DNA from: Peristeroidobacter soli
GTDB lineage: Bacteria; Pseudomonadota; Gammaproteobacteria; Steroidobacterales; Steroidobacteraceae
Length of the DNA stretch: 64,000 nt
Direction of reading: 5' to 3'
NCBI RefSeq assembly: GCF_004138485.1
Contig: NZ_RYEV01000005.1
Coordinates: 792,827 to 856,826, forward strand
The translations under genes were made by a program, and so were the position numbers. The notes under the pieces are model-generated. The model was not told the origin of the DNA. It worked only from the letters and a program-made list of their open reading frames with translations, and made no database searches. Below, piece by piece: positions 17,993-26,396 of this stretch (its first letter is position 1; each line of letters opens with the position of its first letter).

Positions 17993-18574
17993 TTACGCGT
18001 TCTCCCGCGCAGTCTTCAACGCCTTCGTCCACCACAACAAGTCGTCAATCGCCTGGTTGGCGACGCCATCCAACTCGGTCAGGTGCGGGGAGACGTCCTT
18101 GCCTTGGAAATGCGCGTACACGGCCGCAATCGGAATGTGAACGGCGTGGCGGATCGGCGCGAGGTGAAGTTCGACTGCGATCTCGCGTAGCTGCTGAATG
18201 GCGCGCGAGCCGCCGACGCCGCCATGGCCGACAAAGGTGACCGCCTTGCGGTGCCATTCCTGATAAACCCAGTCGATGGCATTCTTCAGTACCGCGGGCG
18301 GCGCATAGTTGTACTCGGGTGTCACTATGACAAAGCCGTCGGACGCCGCGATCGCCTGGGTCCAGCGCTTCACCACCTCGGGCCCGTACGCCGGCCGGCC
18401 CGGCATGCCGGGTGGCAGGGCGGCGTCGAAGAACGGCATCGGATAGTCGGCGAGGTCGAGCAGGCGCACCTCGATGCCTGCGCGCTGCTGCAGACGATCG
18501 AGGATCCAGCGTGCGGACTTCTCGGAGAAACGTCCCTGACGAACGCTGCCGACGATGACGGAAATGACGGTCAT
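17993..18574 (-). CDS. NADPH-dependent FMN reductase family protein
   Basis: A 193-residue flavodoxin-like protein. SVRQGRFSEKSARW near the N-terminus forms the phosphate-binding loop for FMN, and TPEYNYAPPAVLKNAIDW is the family's hallmark. GHGGVGGSRAIQQLR follows. Such enzymes reduce FMN, quinones, azo compounds or chromate with NAD(P)H. It is transcribed divergently from the HxlR regulator, and the gap between them holds an imperfect palindrome and three tandem repeats, so control by that regulator is likely. Confidence 0.88.
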   Translation of the reverse strand: MTVISVIVGSVRQGRFSEKSARWILDRLQQRAGIEVRLLDLADYPMPFFDAALPPGMPGRPAYGPEVVKRWTQAIAASDGFVIVTPEYNYAPPAVLKNAIDWVYQEWHRKAVTFVGHGGVGGSRAIQQLREIAVELHLAPIRHAVHIPIAAVYAHFQGKDVSPHLTELDGVANQAIDDLLWWTKALKTARENA

Positions 18575-18596
18575 GATGTGCTCTGCTCGATTGGGC

Positions 18597-18602
18597 TACA
18601 AT
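18597..18602 (+). promoter_or_regulatory. Candidate -10 element for the HxlR gene
   Basis: TACAAT (18597-18602) lies on the plus strand upstream of the regulator. The same hexamer occurs upstream of the OsmC gene (19205-19210) and sucA (55307-55312). The -35 region is weak. Confidence 0.35.
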
Positions 18603-18610
18603 GGTGGCCT

Positions 18611-18627
18611 GGTTACTTTTCGGAACC
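18611..18627. promoter_or_regulatory. Imperfect palindrome, candidate HxlR operator
   Basis: GGTTACTTTTCGGAACC (18611-18627) pairs at five of the six outer positions on each side. It lies between the divergent FMN reductase and HxlR genes, just after a TACAAT element. The link to this regulator is inference from location. Confidence 0.4.
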
Positions 18628-18664
18628 GACGCTAGGATGAGTACTGCAGGACGACGCCGCAAGA

Positions 18665-18721
18665 AGGCACTTTTTTGAGCGGCAGGCACTTTTTTTAGCC
18701 GGAGGCACATTCTTGATACCT
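18665..18721 (+). repeat. Three tandem 19-bp repeats before the HxlR gene
   Basis: AGGCACTTTTTT-like units begin at 18665, 18684 and 18703, an exact 19-base period. The first two units agree closely; the third (AGGCACATTCTT) diverges and contains both the GGAGG ribosome-binding site and the TTG start of the regulator. The spacing is near two helical turns, which would suit cooperative protein binding. The arrangement could also affect translation. Confidence 0.75.
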
Positions 18722-19150
18722 ACTGAGGAAGGCGACCACACCGAGTGTCGCGCGATCAGCGAGATGCTCGCCCGCATCGGCGACAAGTGGACCGTGCTGG
18801 TCGTGGAGCTGCTCAAGAGCGGACCGATGCGCTTCAATGAGATTCGTCGCACGGTGAGCAGCATCTCCCAGCGCATGCTCACGCTCACGCTGCGCGATCT
18901 CGAACGCGATGGCCTCGTGACGAGGACGGTGTATCCGACGATTCCGCCGCGAGTGGAGTACGAGTTGACGAAGCTGGGCCGCTCTCTCTACGAACCCATC
19001 TCGGCCGTGGCAGCGTGGGTGCGCAGGAATCGCCCGAGCATCGAGGCCGCACGCAAAGTGTTCGATGACGGCGGCACGGCGAAGCCCAGTCATCGACGTG
19101 GACCGAAGCGCGTGCCCATGCTGCCCAAACGTCCACGGATCAGCGGTTGA
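18713..19150 (+). CDS. HxlR family winged-helix regulator
   Basis: A 145-residue protein with the HxlR core: ECRAISEMLARIGDKWTVLVVELL (Cys12), MRFNEIRRTVSSISQRMLTLTLRDLERDGLVTR and the wing region YPTIPPRVEYELTKLG. HxlR proteins are dimeric repressors or activators that often sense electrophiles or redox state through the N-terminal cysteine and control nearby oxidoreductases. The TTG start has a perfect GGAGG seven bases upstream (18701-18705). A basic C-terminal tail after residue 115 is longer than usual. It is divergent from the FMN reductase, its likely target. Confidence 0.9.
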   Translation: MIPTEEGDHTECRAISEMLARIGDKWTVLVVELLKSGPMRFNEIRRTVSSISQRMLTLTLRDLERDGLVTRTVYPTIPPRVEYELTKLGRSLYEPISAVAAWVRRNRPSIEAARKVFDDGGTAKPSHRRGPKRVPMLPKRPRISG

Positions 19151-19243
19151 GATAACAGCGCAGGAATCCAAGCTGGGTGAGGGCAGGCACCGCCGTCCTC
19201 CATGTACAATGCCTCGGTCGAAAAGTCGATCTCAGAGGCGCCA

Positions 19244-19654
19244 ATGATCATTTCTGAAGTTGCCGTATTCGGCGAGGCTGGGGCCGCGCAGTACATCCAG
19301 CACGTCACTGCTGGAGCCCACCAGATGCTCGCCGACGAGCCCAAAGAGCGCGACGGTGGCGACGCCGGTCCGGCGCCTTTTGATTATTTTCTCGCGGCGC
19401 TCGGATCGTGCACCTCGATCACGCTGCGCATGTATGCCGATCGCAAAGGCTGGAACCTCGGCAATGTGTCAGTGAAGCTCGAGTACATTCGAGAAAGCAA
19501 AGAAGTCGCCAGGATCACTCGCGCGGTGTCGGTCTCCGCACCGATCAGTGAAGAGCAACGGGCCCGCCTGGCGGACATCATCGAGCGCACGCCCGTGACG
19601 CTCGCCATCAAGCAGGGGGTCGGGATCGCTTCGACCGTGTCGATCGGTCAATAA
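19244..19654 (+). CDS. OsmC/Ohr family protein
   Basis: About 136 residues. The OsmC core is visible: PFDYFLAALGSCTSITLRMYADRKGW carries the first redox cysteine. The second motif, normally C-P-V-x-x-T-L, reads ERTPVTLAIKQG, so the second cysteine is a threonine. Canonical OsmC/Ohr enzymes reduce organic hydroperoxides using both cysteines; this protein may work differently or use another thiol. ATG 19244 has AGAGG five bases upstream; TACAAT at 19205-19210 is a possible -10 element. An earlier ATG at 19202 overlaps that element and is less likely. Confidence 0.85.
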   Translation: MIISEVAVFGEAGAAQYIQHVTAGAHQMLADEPKERDGGDAGPAPFDYFLAALGSCTSITLRMYADRKGWNLGNVSVKLEYIRESKEVARITRAVSVSAPISEEQRARLADIIERTPVTLAIKQGVGIASTVSIGQ

Positions 19655-19778
19655 ACTGCCCGCTGAGGAAAAACGCCCCCGAGTTCGTCATGACGTTGGT
19701 TGTCGGTGCGGGGGCAGCTGTAACGATACAACGGCCCGTCCGTTTCCGTTGGACGCGGACTGGCCAGGATGAGTCCCG

Positions 19779-20243
19779 CTACTTCGCCGACTTCATGAAT
19801 TCCTCGGCGCGGCGACCCATCTCTTCGGGCGGGACATCTTCGACGTGCGTCGCTACTGTCCATACATGGCCGAAGGGGTCCTGCAGCGTCCCTGACCGAT
19901 CGCCATAAAACTGATCCTTCACGCCCTGCAGTTCCTTGGCACCGGCGGCCAGGGCCCGCTTGAAGACGTCATCGACTTTCTCGATATACAACATGAGACT
20001 CACGCCGGCGCCGCCGATGGACTTCGGGCTGCGATAGCCCAGCTCCGGGTATTCGTCGGCGAGCATGATCTTCGAGTCGCCGACGGACAGCTCGGCATGG
20101 GCGATCTTGCCGTCGGGTTTGGGCATGCGCATGTCTTCGGTGGCGCCGAACGCTTGTTTGTAGAAATCGATGGCCCGGCTCGCGTCGTCGACAATGAGGT
20201 AGGGCGTGATCGAGTGATAGCCTGCGGGGATGGGCTTGACCAT
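19779..20243 (-). CDS. VOC family protein (PhnB-like)
   Basis: A 154-residue vicinal-oxygen-chelate protein. It contains paired beta-alpha-beta-beta-beta modules: ITPYLIVDDASRAIDFYKQAFGATEDMRM and VSLMLYIEKVDDVFKRALAAGAKEL. The end, GDRSGTLQDPFGHVWTVATHVED, is typical of PhnB-like and bleomycin-resistance-like subgroups. These proteins bind metals or small ligands, and functions range from isomerases to stress proteins. It stands alone between OsmC and the MFS gene, convergent with OsmC. Exact role unknown. Confidence 0.85.
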   Translation of the reverse strand: MVKPIPAGYHSITPYLIVDDASRAIDFYKQAFGATEDMRMPKPDGKIAHAELSVGDSKIMLADEYPELGYRSPKSIGGAGVSLMLYIEKVDDVFKRALAAGAKELQGVKDQFYGDRSGTLQDPFGHVWTVATHVEDVPPEEMGRRAEEFMKSAK

Positions 20244-20420
20244 GATCGTTGGCTCCGGTGGTTGTGCTCGAAGACCTCAGCATAGGACCGAGACATGACA
20301 CCTGAAGGAGGGATTCCGGTCAATCGAGCCCGGGGCAACGCTTGAGGAAAACACCGACGAAGCGAAAGTTGCGCACTTTCTGACTATCTCGGGGCGCGAG
20401 CCGACCTGTATCGTACCTGG

Positions 20421-22010
20421 ATGAACAGTTCGGCGTTCATTTCCTGTGACGAGAGCGTCATTCGAGGCGCTCACGATGGCGCCACGCCTTGTGCGGAACG
20501 CTCCAGACCGTGGGTGCTCGCTGCAACCATCGTCGGCTCCAGCATGGCGTTCATCGATACGTCGGTGGTCAACGTCGCGCTGCCCGCCATTCAGGCCGAT
20601 CTCGCGACGCCGGTGCGCGAGGCCCAGTGGGTGGTCAACGCTTACATGCTGATGCTTGGCGCGTTGCTGCTCGTCGGTGGTGCGGCCGGCGATCGGTTCG
20701 GTCGACGCCGGATGTTTGTAATCGGCACCGTGGTGTTCGCGGTGGCATCCGTCGCTTGTGCCTGGGCGCCCGATGCATCGGCGCTGATCGCGGCCAGAGC
20801 GATTCAAGGCGTGGGTGGCGCGCTGCTCGTTCCCGGCAGTCTGGCGATCATCAGTGCGACGTTTCCCGAGAACGAACGAGGCCGTGCCATTGGCACCTGG
20901 GCTGGGTCCTCCGCGCTCACGACAGCGTTGGGCCCGGTGGTCGGGGGATGGCTGGTCGACACCTGGTCGTGGCGAATCATATTTCTGATCAACGTGCCGA
21001 TCGCGGCGGTTGCGGTCCTGATCGCGCTGTGGCACGTGCCGGAGAGCCGCGTCGAGTCGCGCGATGTGGCGGTGGACTGGGCTGGCGGCGCGTTGGCCGT
21101 CGTCGGGCTGGGCACGCTGGCGTATGGTTTGACGCTTGCGTCGGAGAGTGGCTGGAGTGGGGCGTCTGTGCTCGGCTCGCTGGCAATCGCGGTGGTTGCG
21201 CTGGGTTTGTTTGTGTGGCGTGAGACTCGGGCGCGTGTTCCGATGATGCCGCTCGAGCTGTTCCGGTCCAGAAACTTCAGCGGCGCCAATACGATCACGC
21301 TGCTGCTGTACTTCGCCCTGGGCGGGGCCATGTTCTTCATCCCGTTCAATCTGATTCGAATTCAAGGCTATTCGGCGGCCGCCGCAGGCGCGGCGTTTCT
21401 GCCTTTCAGCTTGATCATGGGCGTGCTGTCGCGCTGGTCCGGCGGGCTGATCGAGAAATATGGCGCCCGCACCTTGCTGACGATTGGACCCGCGGTCGTC
21501 GCCGCGGGCTTTGTGTTGCTCGCGATGCCGGGCATGGGGGGCTCGTACTGGACGACGTTCTTTCCACCCATGGCGGTGATCGGGTTTGGGATGGCGCTGA
21601 GCGTGGCGCCGCTCACGACGAGTGTGATGCGCGCTGTCGATGATCGTCACGCTGGTGTCGCATCCGGCATCAACAATGCAACGGCGCGAGTCGCGGGCAT
21701 GCTCGCGGTGGCCGTTCTGGGGATGGTTGCGGTCGCCTCGTTTGGCAACGCGCTCGACGAACGTCTGGAGACGATGTCGCTGTCGAATGAAACGCGTGAG
21801 CTGGTGCGTGCTGAAGTCCCAAAGCTCGCTGAAGCCGCCGCGCCGCCGTCAGGCGATGACGCGCAACGAATGGCGCTTCAACGAGCGTTCAAAGAGTCGT
21901 TTGTGCACAGCTTTCGGGTCGTGTCGCTGGTCGCAGCGGCGCTCGCTTTCGCGAGCGCCGTGTGCGGGTGGCTGACTATCGAATCGAACCGTCGTCTTCC
22001 CGCGGGATGA
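20421..22010 (+). CDS. MFS exporter, DHA2 (14-helix) type
   Basis: A 529-residue transporter of the EmrB/QacA group. Visible signatures are SSMAFIDTSVVNVALPAIQADL in helix 1, GDRFGRRRMFVIG in the first cytoplasmic loop, and RAIQGVGGALLVPGSLAIISATFPENERGRAIGTW, the DHA2 motif. Fourteen membrane segments fit the hydropathy pattern. Such proteins exchange protons for drugs or fatty-acid-like compounds. No EmrA-type adaptor neighbours it, so it may act alone. It ends 40 bases before the convergent TonB receptor. Confidence 0.9.
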   Translation: MNSSAFISCDESVIRGAHDGATPCAERSRPWVLAATIVGSSMAFIDTSVVNVALPAIQADLATPVREAQWVVNAYMLMLGALLLVGGAAGDRFGRRRMFVIGTVVFAVASVACAWAPDASALIAARAIQGVGGALLVPGSLAIISATFPENERGRAIGTWAGSSALTTALGPVVGGWLVDTWSWRIIFLINVPIAAVAVLIALWHVPESRVESRDVAVDWAGGALAVVGLGTLAYGLTLASESGWSGASVLGSLAIAVVALGLFVWRETRARVPMMPLELFRSRNFSGANTITLLLYFALGGAMFFIPFNLIRIQGYSAAAAGAAFLPFSLIMGVLSRWSGGLIEKYGARTLLTIGPAVVAAGFVLLAMPGMGGSYWTTFFPPMAVIGFGMALSVAPLTTSVMRAVDDRHAGVASGINNATARVAGMLAVAVLGMVAVASFGNALDERLETMSLSNETRELVRAEVPKLAEAAAPPSGDDAQRMALQRAFKESFVHSFRVVSLVAAALAFASAVCGWLTIESNRRLPAG

Positions 22011-22049
22011 CCGCAGCCGCGCTCCTTGAGTCGCGCAGCTTTTCCGGCC

Positions 22050-25043
22050 TCAGAACTTGATTGTCGCGCCCAGCGTGTAAGTGCGGCCGATATCGGTCTG
22101 GAACAGCGTGTCTTCGCGCGTGCTGTCGATGAACAGCGTATTGCGTTCCTCGGTGAGGTTCTGTGCTTCCAGAATCACCGTCAGATAGTCGTTGAAGTTC
22201 CACGAGGCCGCCGCGTCGAGATAGAACGTTTCGCCGTTTCCTTGCAGATCGCTGCCGGCTGAAGCGGGAATGCCGCGAATGTACTTGTCGCGGAAGGTGC
22301 CGGTGGTGCGAATGCTGAAAGTGCCGTCGTCGTAGAACAGCGTGCCGCTGGCTGAGTTCTTGGACAGGCCGACCAGATCCGCAGTGGTCGATGAAGTGAT
22401 GACGCCGCCGACGCTGGTCAGGATGTACTGGATCTCCGATTCGACACGCGTGTAGTTGGCGAGCACGCCGAAATGGCTCCACATCCCGGGTAGCATGTCG
22501 AGCTGCAGTTGCGCGTTGAGCTCGAAGCCCTTGAGCGGGCCGCCCTTGGTGTTCTCCAGGCGGCTGACGTTGAAAATCTCGCTCGGCAAGGTCGGCGTGC
22601 CGGCGAGCAGCGAGTCGGGCAGGCCGAGCTCGGTGTAGACGATCGGGCTGGTGATGCGCTGGATGTAAGTTTCGATGTCCTTGTAGAAGTATGCAGCCGA
22701 CAGCAGCGAGCCCGGGCGGAAGTACCATTCGAGGGCCACGTCCGCGGTCTTGGCGCGAATCGGATCGAGGAACGGATTGTTCACCGTGCCGGTACGCGTA
22801 GTGGCAGTGATCGTCGCGGTCGGGGTCAGGTTGCCGAGCTCGGGTCGGGACATCACTTTCGATGCCGAGAAGCGAGCCAGCAGGTCGGGCGTGAGATCCA
22901 CCACCACATTCAGCGACGGCAACGTGTCGCTGTATTCGCGATCCACCTGATTGCGCTGACCAACGGCCTGGAACGGTGCGCCCGCGGGGGCGACGACAGG
23001 GATATAGCCGACGGCGGACTGATCCGTTTTCACATAGCGAACACCGATATCGCCGCGCACCGGGAAGCGCCAGTCGCGGCCGCTGTCGAACTTGAACATG
23101 AAGAAGCCGCTGGTGACTTTCTCCAGGATCTGTGACTGGGCGGCGCCGCACTCGACCTCGCAGAAATCCATGTCGGCGAAGTTGAACACTTCACGCCACT
23201 TCTTGGAGTCGATCGCCACCCAGCTGGCTGGCGCGCCGGAGCCGAACGAGTCATTCAAGCCCGTGATGCGACGGGTGAGGTCGGCAAGGGTTACGCCGTT
23301 GGGCAGGGCCAGCGTCGCCGCCTGCGACGGCACCAGGTTGGAATTGCGACTGTGGAAATCGTTCTCGCGATATTGTCCGCCGAGCGTCAGCGCGATCTGG
23401 TCGGTGGCCTGCCACTCGCCGGCCAGATCGAAGTTGGCGATCTGGGTCACGTTGCGCGACGGCTTGCCTTGTGTGGAGAAGCCACCGAGCACGGTCTGAT
23501 TGCCGTCCGGAGTTGGCGCGTATTGGAAGCTGGCCGGATCGTTGACGTCGATGCCGAAGCCGATCAGCGGCGTCTCGCGACCGCCACGGAAATCGAGCGT
23601 GAAGTTCTGGGCATCGATGTGGTCCATGTAGGTTTGCAGACGCATCGGGCCGTCCCAGATGGAATTGGACCGGCCGGCCAGACCGCTGATCTTGAAGCTG
23701 TCGTTGAAGCGGTGCTCGAACGTCAGGTTGGCCTGCTCGAACGTGGACACGAATTGATCCACCAGCCCCTCGGAGCGCACATCGACGCCGTCGAACACCG
23801 CATATTCCAGCGAACCGTTCTTGTCGAAAGAAATATCCTTGACGGCCACCATCGGCTGGCCGTTGTTGGTGAGACTGCGGCCGAATGACAGACCGAGGAT
23901 GTAGTTGTCGCGACGCTCCACTTGATAGCGCGACAGCAAACCGTCGAGCGCGATGTCGGTGTTCTCGTTGGGTTTCCACTGCAGCGTCAGCGTGCCGCCG
24001 GTGCGCTCGGTATCTTGCTCGGAGTTCACATAGCGAGGCAGGCGAGGCAGGAAGGCGCCGCTGCCTGGGGTGTTGGGCGCATCCGCACGGCGCATGTTAT
24101 AGACGGTGTTGAAAGCCGCCAGGTTGCTTGAGCGAGGAGTGAGCGCGCTGCAATTCGATGCCGTTGATCCGCGGCTTCCGGTCACCGGGCTCGGCCCAGT
24201 GGCGGTCCAGCCGATCGGTGTGCAGTAAGGCAACAGGATCGGTGCGGCACTCGTGCCAATGTTGTTGCCGTTGGTATTGGCCGAGAGTACGTCGACGGCC
24301 GAATAGCCGACTTCGCGAATGTTCCGTTTCTGGAAGGCCGCGGACGCGAGCACGCCGAACGTGTTGTCGAAGAACTTTTGTGAGAACAGCATCGACGCGC
24401 GCGGATCCAGGTCCTCGCTGATGGTGTTGAACACGCCACGTCCTGTCAGGCTGAACACCCGGTCCTGCGCGAAATCGAACGGGCGGGGCGCCTTCAGATC
24501 GACCGTCGCCCCGAGCGAGCCTTCTTCGACGTCCGCGGATGGTGTCTTGCGAACCGCGAGCTGCGAGAAGATTTCGGTGGGGAAGACATTGAAGTCGAAG
24601 CTGCGGCCGTTGTTGCCGGCGCCGTAGATGTCGCTCGAACCTGCCTGCGCAGCGGCTTCCATGCCGTTGACTCGTACGCGAGTAAACAGAGGTCCGAGGC
24701 CGCGCACCGAGATGTTTCGGCCTTCGCCGCCGTCGCCGCGAGACAGCGTCACACCGGGGATGCGCTGCATGGATTCGGCGAGGTTGCTGTCTGGGAATTT
24801 GCCGATGTCTTCGGCGGCGATGACATCGATCGACCCGGTCTCCGCCCGCTTTTCGGCCAGCGCCGTGTTCAATGAGCCACGGAAGCCGGTGACTACGATT
24901 TCCTCCAGCTGACTGTTGTCTTGCTGAGGAGCAGGGCCGGTCTCGGCGGCGAGCGCTGCGAGGGGGATGACAAGGGAGCTACTCAATAGCGCCGCGGACA
25001 CAGCGGCAGAAACGACGGATCGACCACGATTCGACATCGGCAT
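22050..25043 (-). CDS. TonB-dependent receptor, carbohydrate-type subfamily
   Basis: About 997 residues. The signal peptide (SVVSAAVSAALLSSSLVIPLAALA) is followed by the TonB-box-like LEEIVVTGFRGSLNTALAEKRAETGSIDVIAAEDIGKFPDSNLAESMQRIPGV. That signature marks the large subfamily that imports plant or algal oligosaccharides in Xanthomonas and Caulobacter relatives. The barrel ends in YTLGATIKF with the expected terminal Phe. ATG 25043 has a GGGGGA ribosome-binding site. A perfect LacI-like palindrome lies 47 bases upstream, which supports a sugar-responsive role. The ligand is not deducible. Confidence 0.9.
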   Translation of the reverse strand: MPMSNRGRSVVSAAVSAALLSSSLVIPLAALAAETGPAPQQDNSQLEEIVVTGFRGSLNTALAEKRAETGSIDVIAAEDIGKFPDSNLAESMQRIPGVTLSRGDGGEGRNISVRGLGPLFTRVRVNGMEAAAQAGSSDIYGAGNNGRSFDFNVFPTEIFSQLAVRKTPSADVEEGSLGATVDLKAPRPFDFAQDRVFSLTGRGVFNTISEDLDPRASMLFSQKFFDNTFGVLASAAFQKRNIREVGYSAVDVLSANTNGNNIGTSAAPILLPYCTPIGWTATGPSPVTGSRGSTASNCSALTPRSSNLAAFNTVYNMRRADAPNTPGSGAFLPRLPRYVNSEQDTERTGGTLTLQWKPNENTDIALDGLLSRYQVERRDNYILGLSFGRSLTNNGQPMVAVKDISFDKNGSLEYAVFDGVDVRSEGLVDQFVSTFEQANLTFEHRFNDSFKISGLAGRSNSIWDGPMRLQTYMDHIDAQNFTLDFRGGRETPLIGFGIDVNDPASFQYAPTPDGNQTVLGGFSTQGKPSRNVTQIANFDLAGEWQATDQIALTLGGQYRENDFHSRNSNLVPSQAATLALPNGVTLADLTRRITGLNDSFGSGAPASWVAIDSKKWREVFNFADMDFCEVECGAAQSQILEKVTSGFFMFKFDSGRDWRFPVRGDIGVRYVKTDQSAVGYIPVVAPAGAPFQAVGQRNQVDREYSDTLPSLNVVVDLTPDLLARFSASKVMSRPELGNLTPTATITATTRTGTVNNPFLDPIRAKTADVALEWYFRPGSLLSAAYFYKDIETYIQRITSPIVYTELGLPDSLLAGTPTLPSEIFNVSRLENTKGGPLKGFELNAQLQLDMLPGMWSHFGVLANYTRVESEIQYILTSVGGVITSSTTADLVGLSKNSASGTLFYDDGTFSIRTTGTFRDKYIRGIPASAGSDLQGNGETFYLDAAASWNFNDYLTVILEAQNLTEERNTLFIDSTREDTLFQTDIGRTYTLGATIKF

Positions 25044-25062
25044 AGGTCCCCCAATCACGTTC

Positions 25063-25068
25063 GTTATA
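25063..25068 (-). promoter_or_regulatory. Candidate -10 element of the carbohydrate-type receptor
   Basis: On the minus strand TATAAC occupies 25068 down to 25063, about 20 bases before the start codon. The -35 region would fall near 25086-25091, touching the palindrome at 25090-25103. Confidence 0.4.
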
Positions 25069-25089
25069 TGAGCTGTTACCTCGGCACGG

Positions 25090-25103
25090 GGTAACCGGTT
25101 ACC
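25090..25103. promoter_or_regulatory. LacI/GalR-type operator palindrome
   Basis: GGTAACCGGTTACC is a perfect 14-base palindrome with the central CG typical of LacI-family operators. It overlaps the expected -35 region of the downstream receptor gene, so bound repressor should block the promoter. A GGTAAC half-site recurs on the minus strand at 25075-25080. Confidence 0.6.
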
Positions 25104-25477
25104 TCCGGCGCCCACATTTGTCCGAGTTAGGCGTCATCATGACAGCTCTTGATTGAAAGTGAAATATTTTGAAGCTAAATGATGGCTGGCGACAGGGGCC
25201 GATCGCAGGATGCTGCCGGGGTGAATCGCCGCGGTTCGCTGGTGATATTCGTAAATTCATGGGGTTAGAGCACGGCTTCGGCGCCTGCAACGGAGGTTCG
25301 GTGCATCCTGCGTCCGGAATCCGCGGCGTAGGGAACGACCCGATGCAGTGCGCCCGTGCCTGATGTCTTCAGTCTTCATTTCCTATCCGGGGACTTGCCG
25401 GGCGCGGAGCCCATTCGAGTCCTACCTTATGAAGACGGCTGCGGGGCGTCTTGATAGCAGACGACAGAAGGCAGACT

Positions 25478-25795
25478 CTAGATCGCGGCCAGCCGAAGGA
25501 CGGTGTCCGGGTAGCGCTGAACCATTCGAATCAGCAAGGCCGCCTGGGCATTGGGTTTCGCCCGGCCTTGTTCCCAGTTTTCGACGGTTCGCACGTTGGT
25601 ACGCAAGTAGCCTGCAAACAGTCCCCGGGAAAGATTCATATCCTTGCGAAGCTTGGCGAGCTCGCGAGGAGTGATTTTCGGAGCGGGCTTGATCTTGACG
25701 GTGTGCGTACGCAACGTTCGCTTTCCCGCGCGCTGCTCGGCGAGTGCATCGAAGCCTTCCGTCAGTTCCGCGAACAGATCGCGCTTTTTATTCAT
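25478..25795 (-). CDS. NadS-like HTH antitoxin
   Basis: A 105-residue protein of the NadS/HigA type. The DNA-binding helix-turn-helix is KITPRELAKLRKDMNLSRGLFAGYLRTNVRTVENWEQGRAKPN, about residues 40-82. The N-terminal part is variable and probably binds the toxin. Its ATG overlaps the toxin stop by eight bases, so the toxin gene comes first, the order found in HigBA-like systems. The antitoxin normally neutralises the toxin and represses the operon. Confidence 0.88.
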   Translation of the reverse strand: MNKKRDLFAELTEGFDALAEQRAGKRTLRTHTVKIKPAPKITPRELAKLRKDMNLSRGLFAGYLRTNVRTVENWEQGRAKPNAQAALLIRMVQRYPDTVLRLAAI

Positions 25796-26135
25796 ACATG
25801 CTCCTCATTCTCAGCTCGTCTTTGACGAGTCCTCTGAAGATTTCTCGTTGCCTGGGCGTCAGATCGGACGCCTCGTCCTTGTCGTACAGCGTAAACAGCC
25901 AGAACTCCGGCCCGCTGAGCCAGTAGTAATAAATCACGCGCAAGCCGCCGCGTTTGCCTTTGGACCTTCGAGTATCCACCCAACGCACTTTTCGAAGGCC
26001 TCCGGCTCCTTCGATCAGTTCGCCAGCTCCCGGGTTGGCCATCAGCGCCTCCTGTAACTTCTGGAAGCTGTCCTCGTCCAGGTAATCGGGGCGGTGCCGC
26101 TCGAACGCCGGCAATTCGACGAAAACTGCATTCAT
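25788..26135 (-). CDS. RelE/HigB-like toxin
   Basis: A 115-residue protein starting MNAVFVELPAFERHRPDYLDEDSF and containing GGLRKVRWVDTRRSKGKRGGLRVIYYYW and FWLFTLYDKDEASDLTPRQ. This is the PF06296-type RelE-like toxin that usually pairs with NadS. Relatives cleave mRNA on the ribosome. It is first in the operon. Its ATG follows a TATACT -10-like hexamer so closely that the message may have no leader. Confidence 0.9.
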   Translation of the reverse strand: MNAVFVELPAFERHRPDYLDEDSFQKLQEALMANPGAGELIEGAGGLRKVRWVDTRRSKGKRGGLRVIYYYWLSGPEFWLFTLYDKDEASDLTPRQREIFRGLVKDELRMRSMYE

Positions 26136-26138
26136 ATG

Positions 26139-26157
26139 AGTATACGCAAGTTACGTA
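26139..26157 (-). promoter_or_regulatory. Toxin-antitoxin promoter and overlapping operator
   Basis: On the minus strand TATACT spans 26144 to 26139, placing the expected transcription start at or next to the toxin ATG (26135). The inverted repeat TACG-N7-CGTA (26143-26157) overlaps it, a good position for autoregulation by the antitoxin. The -35 region is weak. Confidence 0.4.
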
Positions 26158-26166
26158 GAGAATGCA

Positions 26167-26185
26167 TCGGGCTTTTTTTGCCCGA
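26167..26185. other. Hairpin with a T-tract loop
   Basis: TCGGGC (26167-26172) and GCCCGA (26180-26185) flank seven T residues. The T-run is in the loop rather than after the stem, so this is not a standard terminator. It lies upstream of the toxin gene. Confidence 0.35.
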
Positions 26186-26396
26186 CGCGGTGAAGGGCGG
26201 CGACTGTCATGATGGCGGCATCACAGGGGTGGTTTGAGCCGTGTTGAGAAGCAAACGGGCGCGCTAAAACTGCTGGAATCAGCTGACTTTTGTGTTAGCG
26301 ATCGATGGCGAGTCGTTGTGCGTTCGCTCGGCTCTGGGGACGGCGGGTTCGTAATACCGTGTTACGCTCAGCTCAATGACTGTCGCCGGAGAAGCC

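Larger units (their letters stand above)
25044..25477. other. Regulatory and gene-free region
   Basis: This 434-base gap holds the receptor promoter and the LacI-like palindrome at its left end. Further right is a weak 6-bp hairpin (25432-25452) that may end the minus-strand toxin-antitoxin transcript. A 64-codon frame in the middle has no ribosome-binding site and no recognisable sequence. Confidence 0.5.

Noticed and set aside
25169-25363. 64-codon frame in the receptor/toxin-antitoxin gap
   Set aside because: No ribosome-binding site, no family resemblance and atypical composition for a coding region.
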